A DNA stretch of 64,000 nucleotides from Sphingomonas sp. Leaf32 (GTDB lineage Bacteria > Pseudomonadota > Alphaproteobacteria > Sphingomonadales > Sphingomonadaceae): the NCBI RefSeq assembly GCF_001421765.1, contig NZ_LMLA01000001.1, positions 791,199 through 855,198 on the forward strand, read 5' to 3'. How positions within the stretch are numbered: the stretch's first letter is position 1; each line of letters opens with the position of its first letter. Position numbers and translations under genes: made by a program. Below the pieces are notes generated by a model. That model worked only from the letters and a program-made list of their open reading frames with translations. It searched no databases and was not told the origin of the DNA. This document shows positions 1 through 8,051 of the stretch, one piece after another.

Positions 1-674
1 ATCATGGTCACGACGATCATGCGCATCACGACGCGCATCCGGCGGCAGAAGATGCCGGCCATGCGCCGTCGACGCACGATGCGCACGCCAGCGACGTGAC
101 CGAGGGGACGGCGGGCTATCATCCGCACGAAAGCCCGATCGTGATGCTGATCCCGCTGATCGTGCTGACGGTCGGCGCGGTCGCGGCCGGCTATGTCTTC
201 AACCACTGGTTCATCGGCGGCGATGCGGGCGAAGCGTTCTGGAAGGGCAGCCTGTTCTACAACGAGCATCTGATGCACACGATGCACGACGTGCCGTTGC
301 TGGTGAAGCTGGCCGCGACGATCGTGATGCTGATCGGGCTGGTGAGCGCACTCTACGTCTATATCCTGCGGCCGGGGACGGCGGCAGCGATTGCGGACAC
401 GTTCCGCGTGCTGCACCGCTTCCTGCTCAACAAATGGTATTTTGACGAGTTGTATCACCTGTTGTTCGTCCGCCCGGCCTTCGCGCTCGGCCGTTTCTTC
501 TGGAAGCGTGGCGACGAACAGACGATCAACCGCTTCGGTCCGGACGGATCAGCGGCGCTGGTCGGCCTGTCGAGCCGCCTCGCGGTACGGATGCAGACCG
601 GCTATCTCTACACCTATGCTTTCGTCATGCTGATCGGCCTGACGGCGGCGGTTACCTGGGCGATCGCGTCGTGA
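1..674 (+). CDS. nuoL: NADH-quinone oxidoreductase subunit L, 3' part
   Basis: C-terminal 223 or so residues of NuoL, the large antiporter-like membrane subunit of complex I; the gene starts before the window. The reading frame is open from base 3. The first 30 residues are a histidine/aspartate/alanine-rich stretch (HGHDDHAHHD and more), then hydrophobic helices around IVMLIPLIVLTVGAVAAGY, a KLAATIVMLIGLVSALYVY helix, the NKWYFDELY motif typical of the NuoL C-terminal region, and a last helix at TYAFVMLIGLTAAVTWAI. It is followed after 37 bases by nuoM and then nuoN, the usual order of a nuo operon. The His-rich loop is longer than in enterobacterial NuoL; similar low-complexity linkers are known in alphaproteobacteria (recalled, not checked). 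Confidence 0.93.
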   Translation, partial: HGHDDHAHHDAHPAAEDAGHAPSTHDAHASDVTEGTAGYHPHESPIVMLIPLIVLTVGAVAAGYVFNHWFIGGDAGEAFWKGSLFYNEHLMHTMHDVPLLVKLAATIVMLIGLVSALYVYILRPGTAAAIADTFRVLHRFLLNKWYFDELYHLLFVRPAFALGRFFWKRGDEQTINRFGPDGSAALVGLSSRLAVRMQTGYLYTYAFVMLIGLTAAVTWAIAS

Positions 675-711
675 TGCGCGGTTTCAAGCAATTGGTTCGG
701 GGGAATAACTC

Positions 712-2277
712 GTGAACGGCTTCCCGATCCTGTCGGTGATGCTGCTGGTACCGGCGGTCGCGGCGATGCTGTGCCTGTTCGTATCGGCGAATGGAGCGCG
801 TTTGACGGCGCTGATCGCCACGCTGGTCAATCTTGCGCTGGGCGTGCTGCTCTGGGCGAACTACGACATCGGCGGTGCGCAGTGGCAGTTCGTCGAAGCT
901 CCGGCATTGGGCAACTTCGGCGTGTTCCGCTACGCGCTGGGCATCGATGGCTTTGCGCTGATGCTCATCATGCTCAGCGTCTTCCTGATGCCGATCTGCA
1001 TTGGCGCATCGTGGAAGTCGGTCACCAACCGCGTGCCCGAATATATGGCGTTGTTCCTGACTGTCGAAGTGCTGATGATCGGCACCTTCGCGGCGCAGGA
1101 CCTGCTGCTGTTCTACGTCTTTTTCGAAGCCGGTTTGATCCCGATGTACCTCATCATCGGCATCTGGGGCGGGGCGAACCGCATCTACGCATCGTACAAG
1201 TTCTTCCTGTACACGTTGCTCGGCTCGCTGCTCATGCTGATCGCGATGATCTACATGATCCAGACGGCAGGCACGTCGGATATCCCGACGCTGATGGCGT
1301 ACGACTTCCCGGCGCATGTGCAGACCTGGTTGTGGCTGGCGTTCTTCGCCTCCTTCGCGGTCAAGATGCCGATGTGGCCGGTCCACACGTGGTTGCCGGA
1401 CGCGCACGTGCAGGCGCCGACCGCCGGGTCGGTCATTCTGGCGGGCGTATTGCTGAAACTCGGCGGCTACGGCTTCCTGCGCTTCTCGATCCCGATGTTC
1501 CCCGAAGCGTCGGGCCAGCTGACCTGGCTGATCCTGACGCTGTCGGCGGTGGCGGTCGTCTACACCTCGCTCGTCGCGCTGGTGCAGTCGGACATGAAGA
1601 AGCTGATCGCCTATTCGTCGGTCGCGCACATGGCGATCGTGACGATCGGGCTGTTCGCCTTCAACCAGCAGGGCATCGAAGGCGCGATGATCGTGATGCT
1701 CAGCCACGGGCTAGTGTCGGGTGCGCTCTTCCTGTGCGTCGGCATCATCTACGACCGGCTGCACACCCGCGAGATCGCGCGCTACGGCGGCCTCGCCATC
1801 AACATGCCGCGCTACGCCGTGTTCTTCCTGCTGTTCACCATGGCGTCGATCGGTCTGCCGGGGACCTCGGGTTTCGTCGGCGAATTCCTGAGCCTTGCCG
1901 GCACCTATCGCGTGTCGACCTGGGCGGCGTTGATCTGCACCACGGGCATCATCCTCGGCGCGGCCTATTCGCTGTACCTCTATCGTCGCATCGCGCTGGG
2001 CGATCTGGTGCATGACGATGTGAAGGCGATGCCAGACGTGTCGATGCGCGAACTGGCGCTGCTGGCGCCGATCGCGGCGGTGGTGCTGTGGATGGGCATC
2101 TATCCGGAAAGCTTCATGGCACCGATGCGCAAGGACGTCGGTCTGCTGGTCGCCCGGATCGAGCGCGCGACGCCGGTTTCGGACTCACGACCGACTCCGG
2201 GTAACCCGGCGGCGGCAGCGGCCAAGGCCGCGGAACATGGAACGGGTGCGGCTGCGGCGCACGGGGAAACGCACTGA
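712..2277 (+). CDS. nuoM: NADH-quinone oxidoreductase subunit M
   Basis: Proton-pumping antiporter-like subunit of complex I in the inner membrane; 521 residues, the usual length. It is hydrophobic throughout, with the family signatures [18 protein letters not shown] (broken-helix region with the functional lysines nearby) and [15 protein letters not shown]. The start is GTG at 712, which gives the expected N-terminal helix. The C-terminus carries a non-conserved Ala/His-rich tail (about the last 30 residues). The stop overlaps the nuoN ATG (ATGA at 2277), so the two are translationally coupled. Confidence 0.97.
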   Translation: MNGFPILSVMLLVPAVAAMLCLFVSANGARLTALIATLVNLALGVLLWANYDIGGAQWQFVEAPALGNFGVFRYALGIDGFALMLIMLSVFLMPICIGASWKSVTNRVPEYMALFLTVEVLMIGTFAAQDLLLFYVFFEAGLIPMYLIIGIWGGANRIYASYKFFLYTLLGSLLMLIAMIYMIQTAGTSDIPTLMAYDFPAHVQTWLWLAFFASFAVKMPMWPVHTWLPDAHVQAPTAGSVILAGVLLKLGGYGFLRFSIPMFPEASGQLTWLILTLSAVAVVYTSLVALVQSDMKKLIAYSSVAHMAIVTIGLFAFNQQGIEGAMIVMLSHGLVSGALFLCVGIIYDRLHTREIARYGGLAINMPRYAVFFLLFTMASIGLPGTSGFVGEFLSLAGTYRVSTWAALICTTGIILGAAYSLYLYRRIALGDLVHDDVKAMPDVSMRELALLAPIAAVVLWMGIYPESFMAPMRKDVGLLVARIERATPVSDSRPTPGNPAAAAAKAAEHGTGAAAAHGETH

Positions 2278-3722
2278 TGAGCTACGCCGAACAACTTTCG
2301 ATGACGCTGCCCGAACTGGTGCTGGCGGTCGGGGCGATCGTCCTGATGCTGGTATCGGCTTGGGGCAAGCAGGCGGCGGCGCGCGGCGTCAGCATTGCGG
2401 CGGTCTTCATCCTCGCGGGTGCTGGTGTAGCCTTGGTCGGTAACGGATCGTCGGGCGGCACCGCATTCGACGGTATGTATCGTGCCGATGCCTTTGCGGC
2501 GTTTGCCAAAGTGTTGATCTACCTTGCGTCGGCGGTCGCGATCATCATCGCGCCGCGCTTCTTCCAGCGGACCAGCGGCGACGATCTGAAGCCCGAATAT
2601 CCGGTGCTGATCCTGTTGTCGGCGTGCGGTATGGGCATGATGGTGTCGGCATCCGACCTGCTGCTGCTCTATGTCGGCCTCGAGCTGCAGAGCCTCGCCG
2701 CCTATGTGCTGGCCAGCTTCATGCGCCGCGACACGCGCTCGGCCGAGGCCGGCCTGAAGTATTTCGTGCTGGGCGCACTGGCGTCGGGCATCCTGCTCTA
2801 TGGTGTCAGCCTGGTGTACGGCTTTGCCGGCACGACACTCTTCAGCGACATCGCCATCGCCTATGCCGGCCCGCGCAACATGGGCCTGCTGTTCGGCCTG
2901 GTTTTCGTGTTCGCCGGTCTCGCGTTCAAGCTCGCGGCGGTGCCATTCCACATGTGGACGCCCGACGTGTACGAAGGCGCGCCGACGCCGGTCACGGCCT
3001 TCTTCGCCTCGGCGCCGAAGGTCGCGGCAATGGCGATGGCTTTGCGCGTCGCGGTCGAGGCGATGGGTCCGGCCGTCCTCGAATGGCGTCAGATCGTCAT
3101 CTTCGCGGCGCTCGCGTCGATCATCCTCGGTGCGGTCGGTGCGATCGGGCAGAAGAACATCAAGCGCCTGCTGGCATATTCGTCGATCAACAACGTCGGC
3201 TTCGCGCTGATCGGTCTGGCGGCCGGATCGGCGCAGGGTGTGGCGGGCGTGCTGTTCTACCTCGCCGTCTATGTCGTGATGACGCTGGGATCGTTCCTGA
3301 TCGTCCTACAGATGCGTGATGAGAATGGGCAGCCGGTCGAAACCGTTGCCAGCCTCGCGGGCCTGTCGCGGACGCGGCCGGCGCTGGCGCTCGCGCTGGC
3401 GATCTTCATGTTCTCGCTCGCCGGCATCCCGCCGCTGTTCGGCTTCTGGGCCAAGTATGCGGTGTTCGAAGCGGCGGTGCAGGCGGGCCTATTGTCGCTG
3501 GCAGTGATCGGTATCGCCGCGTCGACGATCGGTGCGTTCTATTATCTGCGCGTCGTCAAGACGATGTACTTCGACGAACCGGCACCGGCGTTCGGCCGCG
3601 AACCGGCGCTGGTCGAAGGCGGACTGACGCTCGCCGCTGCCATCGTCATCTCGCCGGTCAGCCTGTTCCTAATCGCGCCGCTGACGGCTTGGTCGCTGGC
3701 GGCTGCACGGGCGCTGTTCTGA
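2277..3722 (+). CDS. nuoN: NADH-quinone oxidoreductase subunit N
   Basis: Third antiporter-like membrane subunit of complex I, 481 residues. Family features are visible: LLLLYVGLELQSLAAYVLA, FKLAAVPFHMWTPDVYEGAPTPVTAF and KRLLAYSSINNVGFALIG. It begins inside the nuoM stop codon (ATGA) and its 3' end runs into the biotin ligase frame, so nuoL-nuoM-nuoN and the next genes are probably one transcript. Last structural gene of the operon. Confidence 0.97.
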   Translation: MSYAEQLSMTLPELVLAVGAIVLMLVSAWGKQAAARGVSIAAVFILAGAGVALVGNGSSGGTAFDGMYRADAFAAFAKVLIYLASAVAIIIAPRFFQRTSGDDLKPEYPVLILLSACGMGMMVSASDLLLLYVGLELQSLAAYVLASFMRRDTRSAEAGLKYFVLGALASGILLYGVSLVYGFAGTTLFSDIAIAYAGPRNMGLLFGLVFVFAGLAFKLAAVPFHMWTPDVYEGAPTPVTAFFASAPKVAAMAMALRVAVEAMGPAVLEWRQIVIFAALASIILGAVGAIGQKNIKRLLAYSSINNVGFALIGLAAGSAQGVAGVLFYLAVYVVMTLGSFLIVLQMRDENGQPVETVASLAGLSRTRPALALALAIFMFSLAGIPPLFGFWAKYAVFEAAVQAGLLSLAVIGIAASTIGAFYYLRVVKTMYFDEPAPAFGREPALVEGGLTLAAAIVISPVSLFLIAPLTAWSLAAARALF

Positions 3723-4420
3723 CCATACGCGTCGTAGGCGAGACGGGGTCGACCAACGCCGACCTGCTCGCCGCAGCGGAAGCGGGGGCGGAAGAGGGCC
3801 TATGGCTCCGCACGGATCGGCAGCTTGCCGGACGCGGGCGATTGGGACGTAACTGGGCGGACGGGCGCGGCAATCTGTTCGCCAGTACGATCGTCCGCCT
3901 CCGCCCCGGCGACCCAGCCGCACCGACGCTGACCTTGGTCGCGGTGGTAGCGCTGGCGGAGGCGGTCGGTGCCGTCGCGCCGGGACTGGCGATCATCAAA
4001 TGGCCGAACGACCTGTTGATCGACGGGGCGAAGCTGTCGGGTATTCTGCTGGAGCGGGGAGCGGGCGATGCGGTCGTGGTCGGCTTCGGTGTCAATCTGG
4101 CCAGCCATCCGCAGCTTCCCGACCGGCCGACGACCAGCCTTTCTGATCATGGCGTCGAGGTCGCACCCGCGACGTTGCTCGAGCAGTTGATATACAGGTT
4201 CGCCGATTGGCTGGAACGGTGGCGGAGCAACCAACTCCACGACCTGCGCGTGGCGTGGGAGCGCATGGCCCATCCAATCGGCGCATCGCTACGCGTTCGG
4301 CTGCCGGATGGGACCGAGCGGGCGGGGGACTTCGGCGGACTTGATGCGGGCGGGGCGTTGCGGCTGATCGGTCGGGACGGAGCCGTCACGCTGGTTCATG
4401 CCGGAGATGTCTTTGCCTGA
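3689..4420 (+). CDS. birA: Biotin--[acetyl-CoA-carboxylase] ligase
   Basis: Makes biotinyl-AMP and transfers biotin to the biotin carboxyl carrier protein lysine. It is a short, class I type ligase (up to 243 residues) without the N-terminal helix-turn-helix of E. coli BirA, so it should not act as a repressor. Visible motifs: GETGSTN near the N-terminus, the biotin/ATP loop GRGRLGRNW, and KWPNDLLIDGAKLSGILLE with the catalytic-site lysines. The start is uncertain: TTG at 3689 overlaps nuoN by 34 bases, while the conserved part begins at about 3719, where an in-frame CTG overlaps the nuoN stop. The position after nuoN is typical of sphingomonads. Confidence 0.92.
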   Translation: MVAGGCTGAVLTIRVVGETGSTNADLLAAAEAGAEEGLWLRTDRQLAGRGRLGRNWADGRGNLFASTIVRLRPGDPAAPTLTLVAVVALAEAVGAVAPGLAIIKWPNDLLIDGAKLSGILLERGAGDAVVVGFGVNLASHPQLPDRPTTSLSDHGVEVAPATLLEQLIYRFADWLERWRSNQLHDLRVAWERMAHPIGASLRVRLPDGTERAGDFGGLDAGGALRLIGRDGAVTLVHAGDVFA

Positions 4421-4531
4421 GCATTCCGCCATCCGCGCACGTCATGCCGGCCGCACGCGGTCCTTGTGGTCGGTCGCTACAGGCTTTACCGCAGGGCAGA
4501 GCGCGCCGCTCCGGCAGCGCAGGGAACTCCG

Positions 4532-5320
4532 ATGCTGCTAGCGATCGACGCCGGCAATACCAATATTGTATTCGCGCTGGTTGATGGCGACGCCATCGTC
4601 GCGCGGTGGCGGATCGCGACCGATCCCCGCCGGACGGCGGACGAATATGCGGTATGGCTCAGCCAGTTGTTGGCGCTCGACGGGCGTGATCGGTCGGTCG
4701 TGACCGGAGTCATTATCGGCACGGTCGTGCCGCGCGCGCTGCACAATCTGGAAGTGTTGGCGATCAAATATTTCGGGGTCGAGGCATCGGTCGCCGGGCG
4801 CGGCGCGGCGGCGTTCGGGATCGCACTGGATGTGGAGGAGCCGCAGACCGTAGGGGCCGATCGCGCGCTCAACGCCATCGCCGCGCACGCCGCGCATTCG
4901 GGTGACCTGATCGTCGTCGACTTCGGAACCGCTGCGACGTTCGATGTCGTCGACTATTCGGGCGCGTACAAAGGCGGGATCATCGCGCCGGGGATCAACC
5001 TGTCGCTCGACGCGCTGGTGACGGCGGCGGCGAAACTGCCCCGCATCGCGATCGAGGCACCGCTGTCGACCAGCGTCATCGGCCGGAATACTGCCGACCA
5101 GATGCATATCGGCATCTATTGGGGCTATATCGCCATGATCGAGGGGCTGGTCGCGCGGATGAAGGCGGAAATCGGCCGCCCGGTTCGCGTGATCGCCACC
5201 GGCGGGCTGGCGATCCTCTTCGAGAAACATACGCAGGTGTTCGACCAAGTCGAACAGGACCTGACCATCACGGGACTGGCGATGCTGTGGCGCCGCACCC
5301 ATATCACTACAGCAACGTAA
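4532..5320 (+). CDS. coaX: Type III pantothenate kinase
   Basis: Phosphorylates pantothenate, the first step of CoA synthesis, using the CoaX-type ASKHA fold. 262 residues. Motifs: [16 protein letters not shown] (phosphate-1 loop DxGNT) at the N-terminus, a [11 protein letters not shown] segment, [14 protein letters not shown] (phosphate-2 region) and GGIIAPGI. An open frame extends upstream to 4466, but the ATG at 4532 is chosen because it is preceded by an AGGGA ribosome-binding site and begins exactly at the family start. The 111 bases between birA and this gene hold nothing recognisable. Confidence 0.95.
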   Translation: MLLAIDAGNTNIVFALVDGDAIVARWRIATDPRRTADEYAVWLSQLLALDGRDRSVVTGVIIGTVVPRALHNLEVLAIKYFGVEASVAGRGAAAFGIALDVEEPQTVGADRALNAIAAHAAHSGDLIVVDFGTAATFDVVDYSGAYKGGIIAPGINLSLDALVTAAAKLPRIAIEAPLSTSVIGRNTADQMHIGIYWGYIAMIEGLVARMKAEIGRPVRVIATGGLAILFEKHTQVFDQVEQDLTITGLAMLWRRTHITTAT

Positions 5321-5368
5321 CGAACGAAACCGAACCCGCGAATGGGCGCGGGCATTGAAAGAAATTGA

Positions 5369-7009
5369 GTGACACCAAAGAAAGAACTGCTCTTCGTCGC
5401 GCTCGGCGGATCGGGCGAGATCGGCATGAACGTCAATCTGTACGGCACCGCCGGCAAATGGCTGATGGTCGATTGCGGCGTGACCTTTGCCGACCCGGCC
5501 TATCCCGGCATCGACGTAATGCTCCCCGACCTCCAGTTCATCGAGGAACGCGGTGACCAGCTGCTCGGCATCGTCATTACCCATGGGCATGAGGATCATA
5601 TCGGGGCGCTGCCCTACCTCGCCGCCGATCTGGGCGTGCCGATCTACGCGACGCCGTTCACCGCCGGATTGATCCGCGGCAAGCTGGACGAGGAAGGCAT
5701 TGCCGACCGCGTGAAGCTCAAGATCGTACCGCTGGGCGGCAACGTGACAGTCGGCCCGTTCGGCGTGACGTTCGTGCCGATGGCACATTCGATCCCCGAA
5801 TCGACTTCGCTGGTCATTGCGACGCCGCATGGCAACGTGTTCCATTCGGGCGACTGGAAGCTCGATCCGCAGCCGATGGTCGCGACCCCGGCGACGCCGG
5901 CGGAACTGACCGCGATCGGCGATGACGGCATCCTCGCGCTGGTGTGCGATTCGACCAACGTCTTCAACACCGAAGCGTCGGGGTCCGAAGCCGATGTGCG
6001 CAAGGGGCTGTTCGAGCAGATCGCGTCGGCGGAAGGTCGGCGGGTGATGGTCACCAGCTTCGCGTCGAATGCCGCGCGCCTGCATACGCTGGGCGAGGTT
6101 GCGCGCGACACCAACCGCAAGGTTTGCGTGGCAGGGCGTTCGCTCGACCGCATCCTGAAGGTCGCGAAGGCCACCGGCTATCTGAAGAATTTCCCGCAAA
6201 CGGTCGATTTCGACACCGCGATGCGCCTGCCGCGCGATCAGGTGCTCATCATCGCGACCGGCGGGCAGGGCGAACAGCGCGCGGCGCTGGCGCGGATCGC
6301 CAATCGCGAGCACCAACTGAGCCTCGAGGCCGGTGACCGCGTCATCTTCTCGTCCAAGCAGATCCCGGGCAACGAGGTCGCGATCGGCCGGATCCAGAAC
6401 CAGCTGGCGGCGGCGGGGATCGAAATGATTACCGACCGTCAGGCGCATGTCCACGTCTCGGGCCATCCGGGTCGGCCGGAACTCGCCAAGCTCTATGGCT
6501 GGCTGCGCCCCAAGATACTGATGCCGGTCCATGGCGAGATGCGCCATCTGGTGGAACATGCCCGTTTCGCCCTATCGCAGGGGATCAGGCAGACGCTGGT
6601 GCAGACCAATGGCGACATCGTTCGCTTGGCACCCGGCAATCCGACCAAGGTCGGCAAGGCGGCGGTCGGGCGGCTTGCGCTGGACGGCGACGTCATCCTG
6701 CCGGCGGACGGAACGACGATCAACGAACGGCGCAAGCTGGCGGCCTATGGCCATATGTCGGTCGCGGTCGCGGTCGACCGGCGCGGCCAGCTGATCGGCG
6801 AGCCGCAGATCCGCGTGCAGGGTGTACCGGTCGAGGAAGACCGCGAACCCTTCCTCGAGGAAGCGGTCGATGCGGCAGCGGAAGCCGTGGCGTCGAAGGG
6901 GCGGGAGCGTTCCAAACTGCCGGAGGCGATCCGGCTCGCGGTGCGCCGCGTCGCGACCCGCTGGACCGGCAAGAAGCCGGTGGTCGACGTTCTCATCATC
7001 CCGGCCTGA
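5369..7009 (+). CDS. rnj: Ribonuclease J
   Basis: Metallo-beta-lactamase/beta-CASP ribonuclease with 5'-3' exonuclease and endonuclease activity, used in rRNA maturation and mRNA turnover. 546 residues, normal for the family. Visible: GGSGEIGMNVNLY at the N-terminus, the zinc motif THGHEDHIGALPYL (HxHxDH), the HSGDWKLDPQP segment, the beta-CASP region with ATGGQGEQRAAL, and HVSGHPGRPE, followed by a C-terminal domain ending in VVDVLIIPA. Start GTG at 5369. The position after coaX is a conserved arrangement in sphingomonads. Confidence 0.95.
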   Translation: MTPKKELLFVALGGSGEIGMNVNLYGTAGKWLMVDCGVTFADPAYPGIDVMLPDLQFIEERGDQLLGIVITHGHEDHIGALPYLAADLGVPIYATPFTAGLIRGKLDEEGIADRVKLKIVPLGGNVTVGPFGVTFVPMAHSIPESTSLVIATPHGNVFHSGDWKLDPQPMVATPATPAELTAIGDDGILALVCDSTNVFNTEASGSEADVRKGLFEQIASAEGRRVMVTSFASNAARLHTLGEVARDTNRKVCVAGRSLDRILKVAKATGYLKNFPQTVDFDTAMRLPRDQVLIIATGGQGEQRAALARIANREHQLSLEAGDRVIFSSKQIPGNEVAIGRIQNQLAAAGIEMITDRQAHVHVSGHPGRPELAKLYGWLRPKILMPVHGEMRHLVEHARFALSQGIRQTLVQTNGDIVRLAPGNPTKVGKAAVGRLALDGDVILPADGTTINERRKLAAYGHMSVAVAVDRRGQLIGEPQIRVQGVPVEEDREPFLEEAVDAAAEAVASKGRERSKLPEAIRLAVRRVATRWTGKKPVVDVLIIPA

Positions 7010-7014
7010 CCGAC

Positions 7015-7275
7015 ATGGCGTGGCAGTCGGCGCTGGCGATCTACCTGTTGTTCTGGGTGTTCGCCATGTTCCTGGTCCTGCCGTTCGGGGTTCGCACGAC
7101 GCAGGAAGCGGGCGAACCCCCGGTGCCGGGACAGGCCGACAGCGCACCGGCCGGCTTCAGTTTCGGGCGGATGGCGTGGCGGACGACGATCGTCGCGACC
7201 GCGCTGTTCGCGCTATTCTACCTGAACTTCGTGTTCGGGTGGGTGACGGCTGACATGCTCGATTTCTACCGCTGA
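7015..7275 (+). CDS. DUF1467 family membrane protein
   Basis: Small two-helix membrane protein of 86 residues. Helix 1 is around residues 5-24 (ALAIYLLFWVFAMFLVLPF), then a short soluble loop rich in Pro/Ala/Gly, and helix 2 around 60-78 (ATALFALFYLNFVFGWV). The PFGVRT element after helix 1 is typical of DUF1467. It follows rnj after 5 bases and is probably cotranscribed. Function unknown. Its stop is only 2 bases from the stop of the convergent ATPase gene. Confidence 0.85.
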   Translation: MAWQSALAIYLLFWVFAMFLVLPFGVRTTQEAGEPPVPGQADSAPAGFSFGRMAWRTTIVATALFALFYLNFVFGWVTADMLDFYR

Positions 7276-7277
7276 AG

Positions 7278-8036
7278 TCAGTCGATCATCGTTTCGACCA
7301 GATCGTGCGGATAGCGGATGAATTCCCGGTACAGCCGGAAATGGGCGGTATCCTCAAGGGTCGTCGGGCGCAGGCCGAAGCGTTCGACCTGCCATAGATC
7401 GGCATCGGGCAACGCCATCAGGATCGGCGAATGGGTCGCCATGATGACCTGGCAGCGCTCGGCGCGTTGCAGGTTGCGCAGAATCTTCAGAAATTCGAAC
7501 TGCTTCGTCGGCGACAGTGCCGATTCCGGTTCGTCGAGAATGAACAGCCCCTGTTCCGACAGCCGTTCCTCGAAGAAGTGGAGGAATCCTTCGCCGTGCG
7601 ACGCGCGGAGGTATCCGGCCCGGCTTGAGCCGCTGCCGTCTAGATAGCGCGCGACCGAAAAGAACGTCTCGGCCCGAAAGAACCATCCGTTGCGGACTTG
7701 CGGCAGCCATGCCGCCCGCAGCCGGTCACCCAGGCGTCCGGCATCGTCCCCGGAAAAGGTCGACCGCTCCACGGCGGCCATGCCTTGCGCGCCGCCCGAT
7801 TCGCTGAACCCGGCCATCGTCGCGATCGCTTCGAGCAGGGTCGACTTGCCCGATCCATTCTCCCCGACGATGATCGTTATCGGCTTTTCAAAGGTCAGGT
7901 CGATTCCGCCGCCTTGCACGATCGGCAGGGAGAAGGGATAGGCGTCGACGGATAGTGCATCGATCGTTTCGGACGGCAGCCACACCCGCTTGAGAAAGGG
8001 TGGCGGCAGCGACGTCGTGCGGGAGCGGCGAGCCAT
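7278..8036 (-). CDS. ABC-type AAA ATPase (COG3910-like predicted ATPase)
   Basis: Soluble ATPase of 252 residues. Visible in order: Walker A GENGSGKSTLLEA (about residue 58), an ABC-like signature SHGEGFLHFF, Walker B GLFILDEPESALSP, and the switch histidine in IMATHSPILM. This layout matches the stand-alone predicted ATPases of COG3910 (family knowledge); substrate and role are unknown. No transmembrane partner of the ABC transporter type is present. The ATG lies 15 bases after the stop of the coiled-coil membrane protein gene and is preceded by GGCGGAG, so the two are very likely coexpressed. Confidence 0.85.
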   Translation of the reverse strand: MARRSRTTSLPPPFLKRVWLPSETIDALSVDAYPFSLPIVQGGGIDLTFEKPITIIVGENGSGKSTLLEAIATMAGFSESGGAQGMAAVERSTFSGDDAGRLGDRLRAAWLPQVRNGWFFRAETFFSVARYLDGSGSSRAGYLRASHGEGFLHFFEERLSEQGLFILDEPESALSPTKQFEFLKILRNLQRAERCQVIMATHSPILMALPDADLWQVERFGLRPTTLEDTAHFRLYREFIRYPHDLVETMID

Positions 8037-8051
8037 GTTCTCCGCCGTCGC

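Noticed and set aside
4538..6559. 673-codon open frame on the minus strand
   Set aside because: Opposite coaX and rnj, with antisense-like amino acid content.
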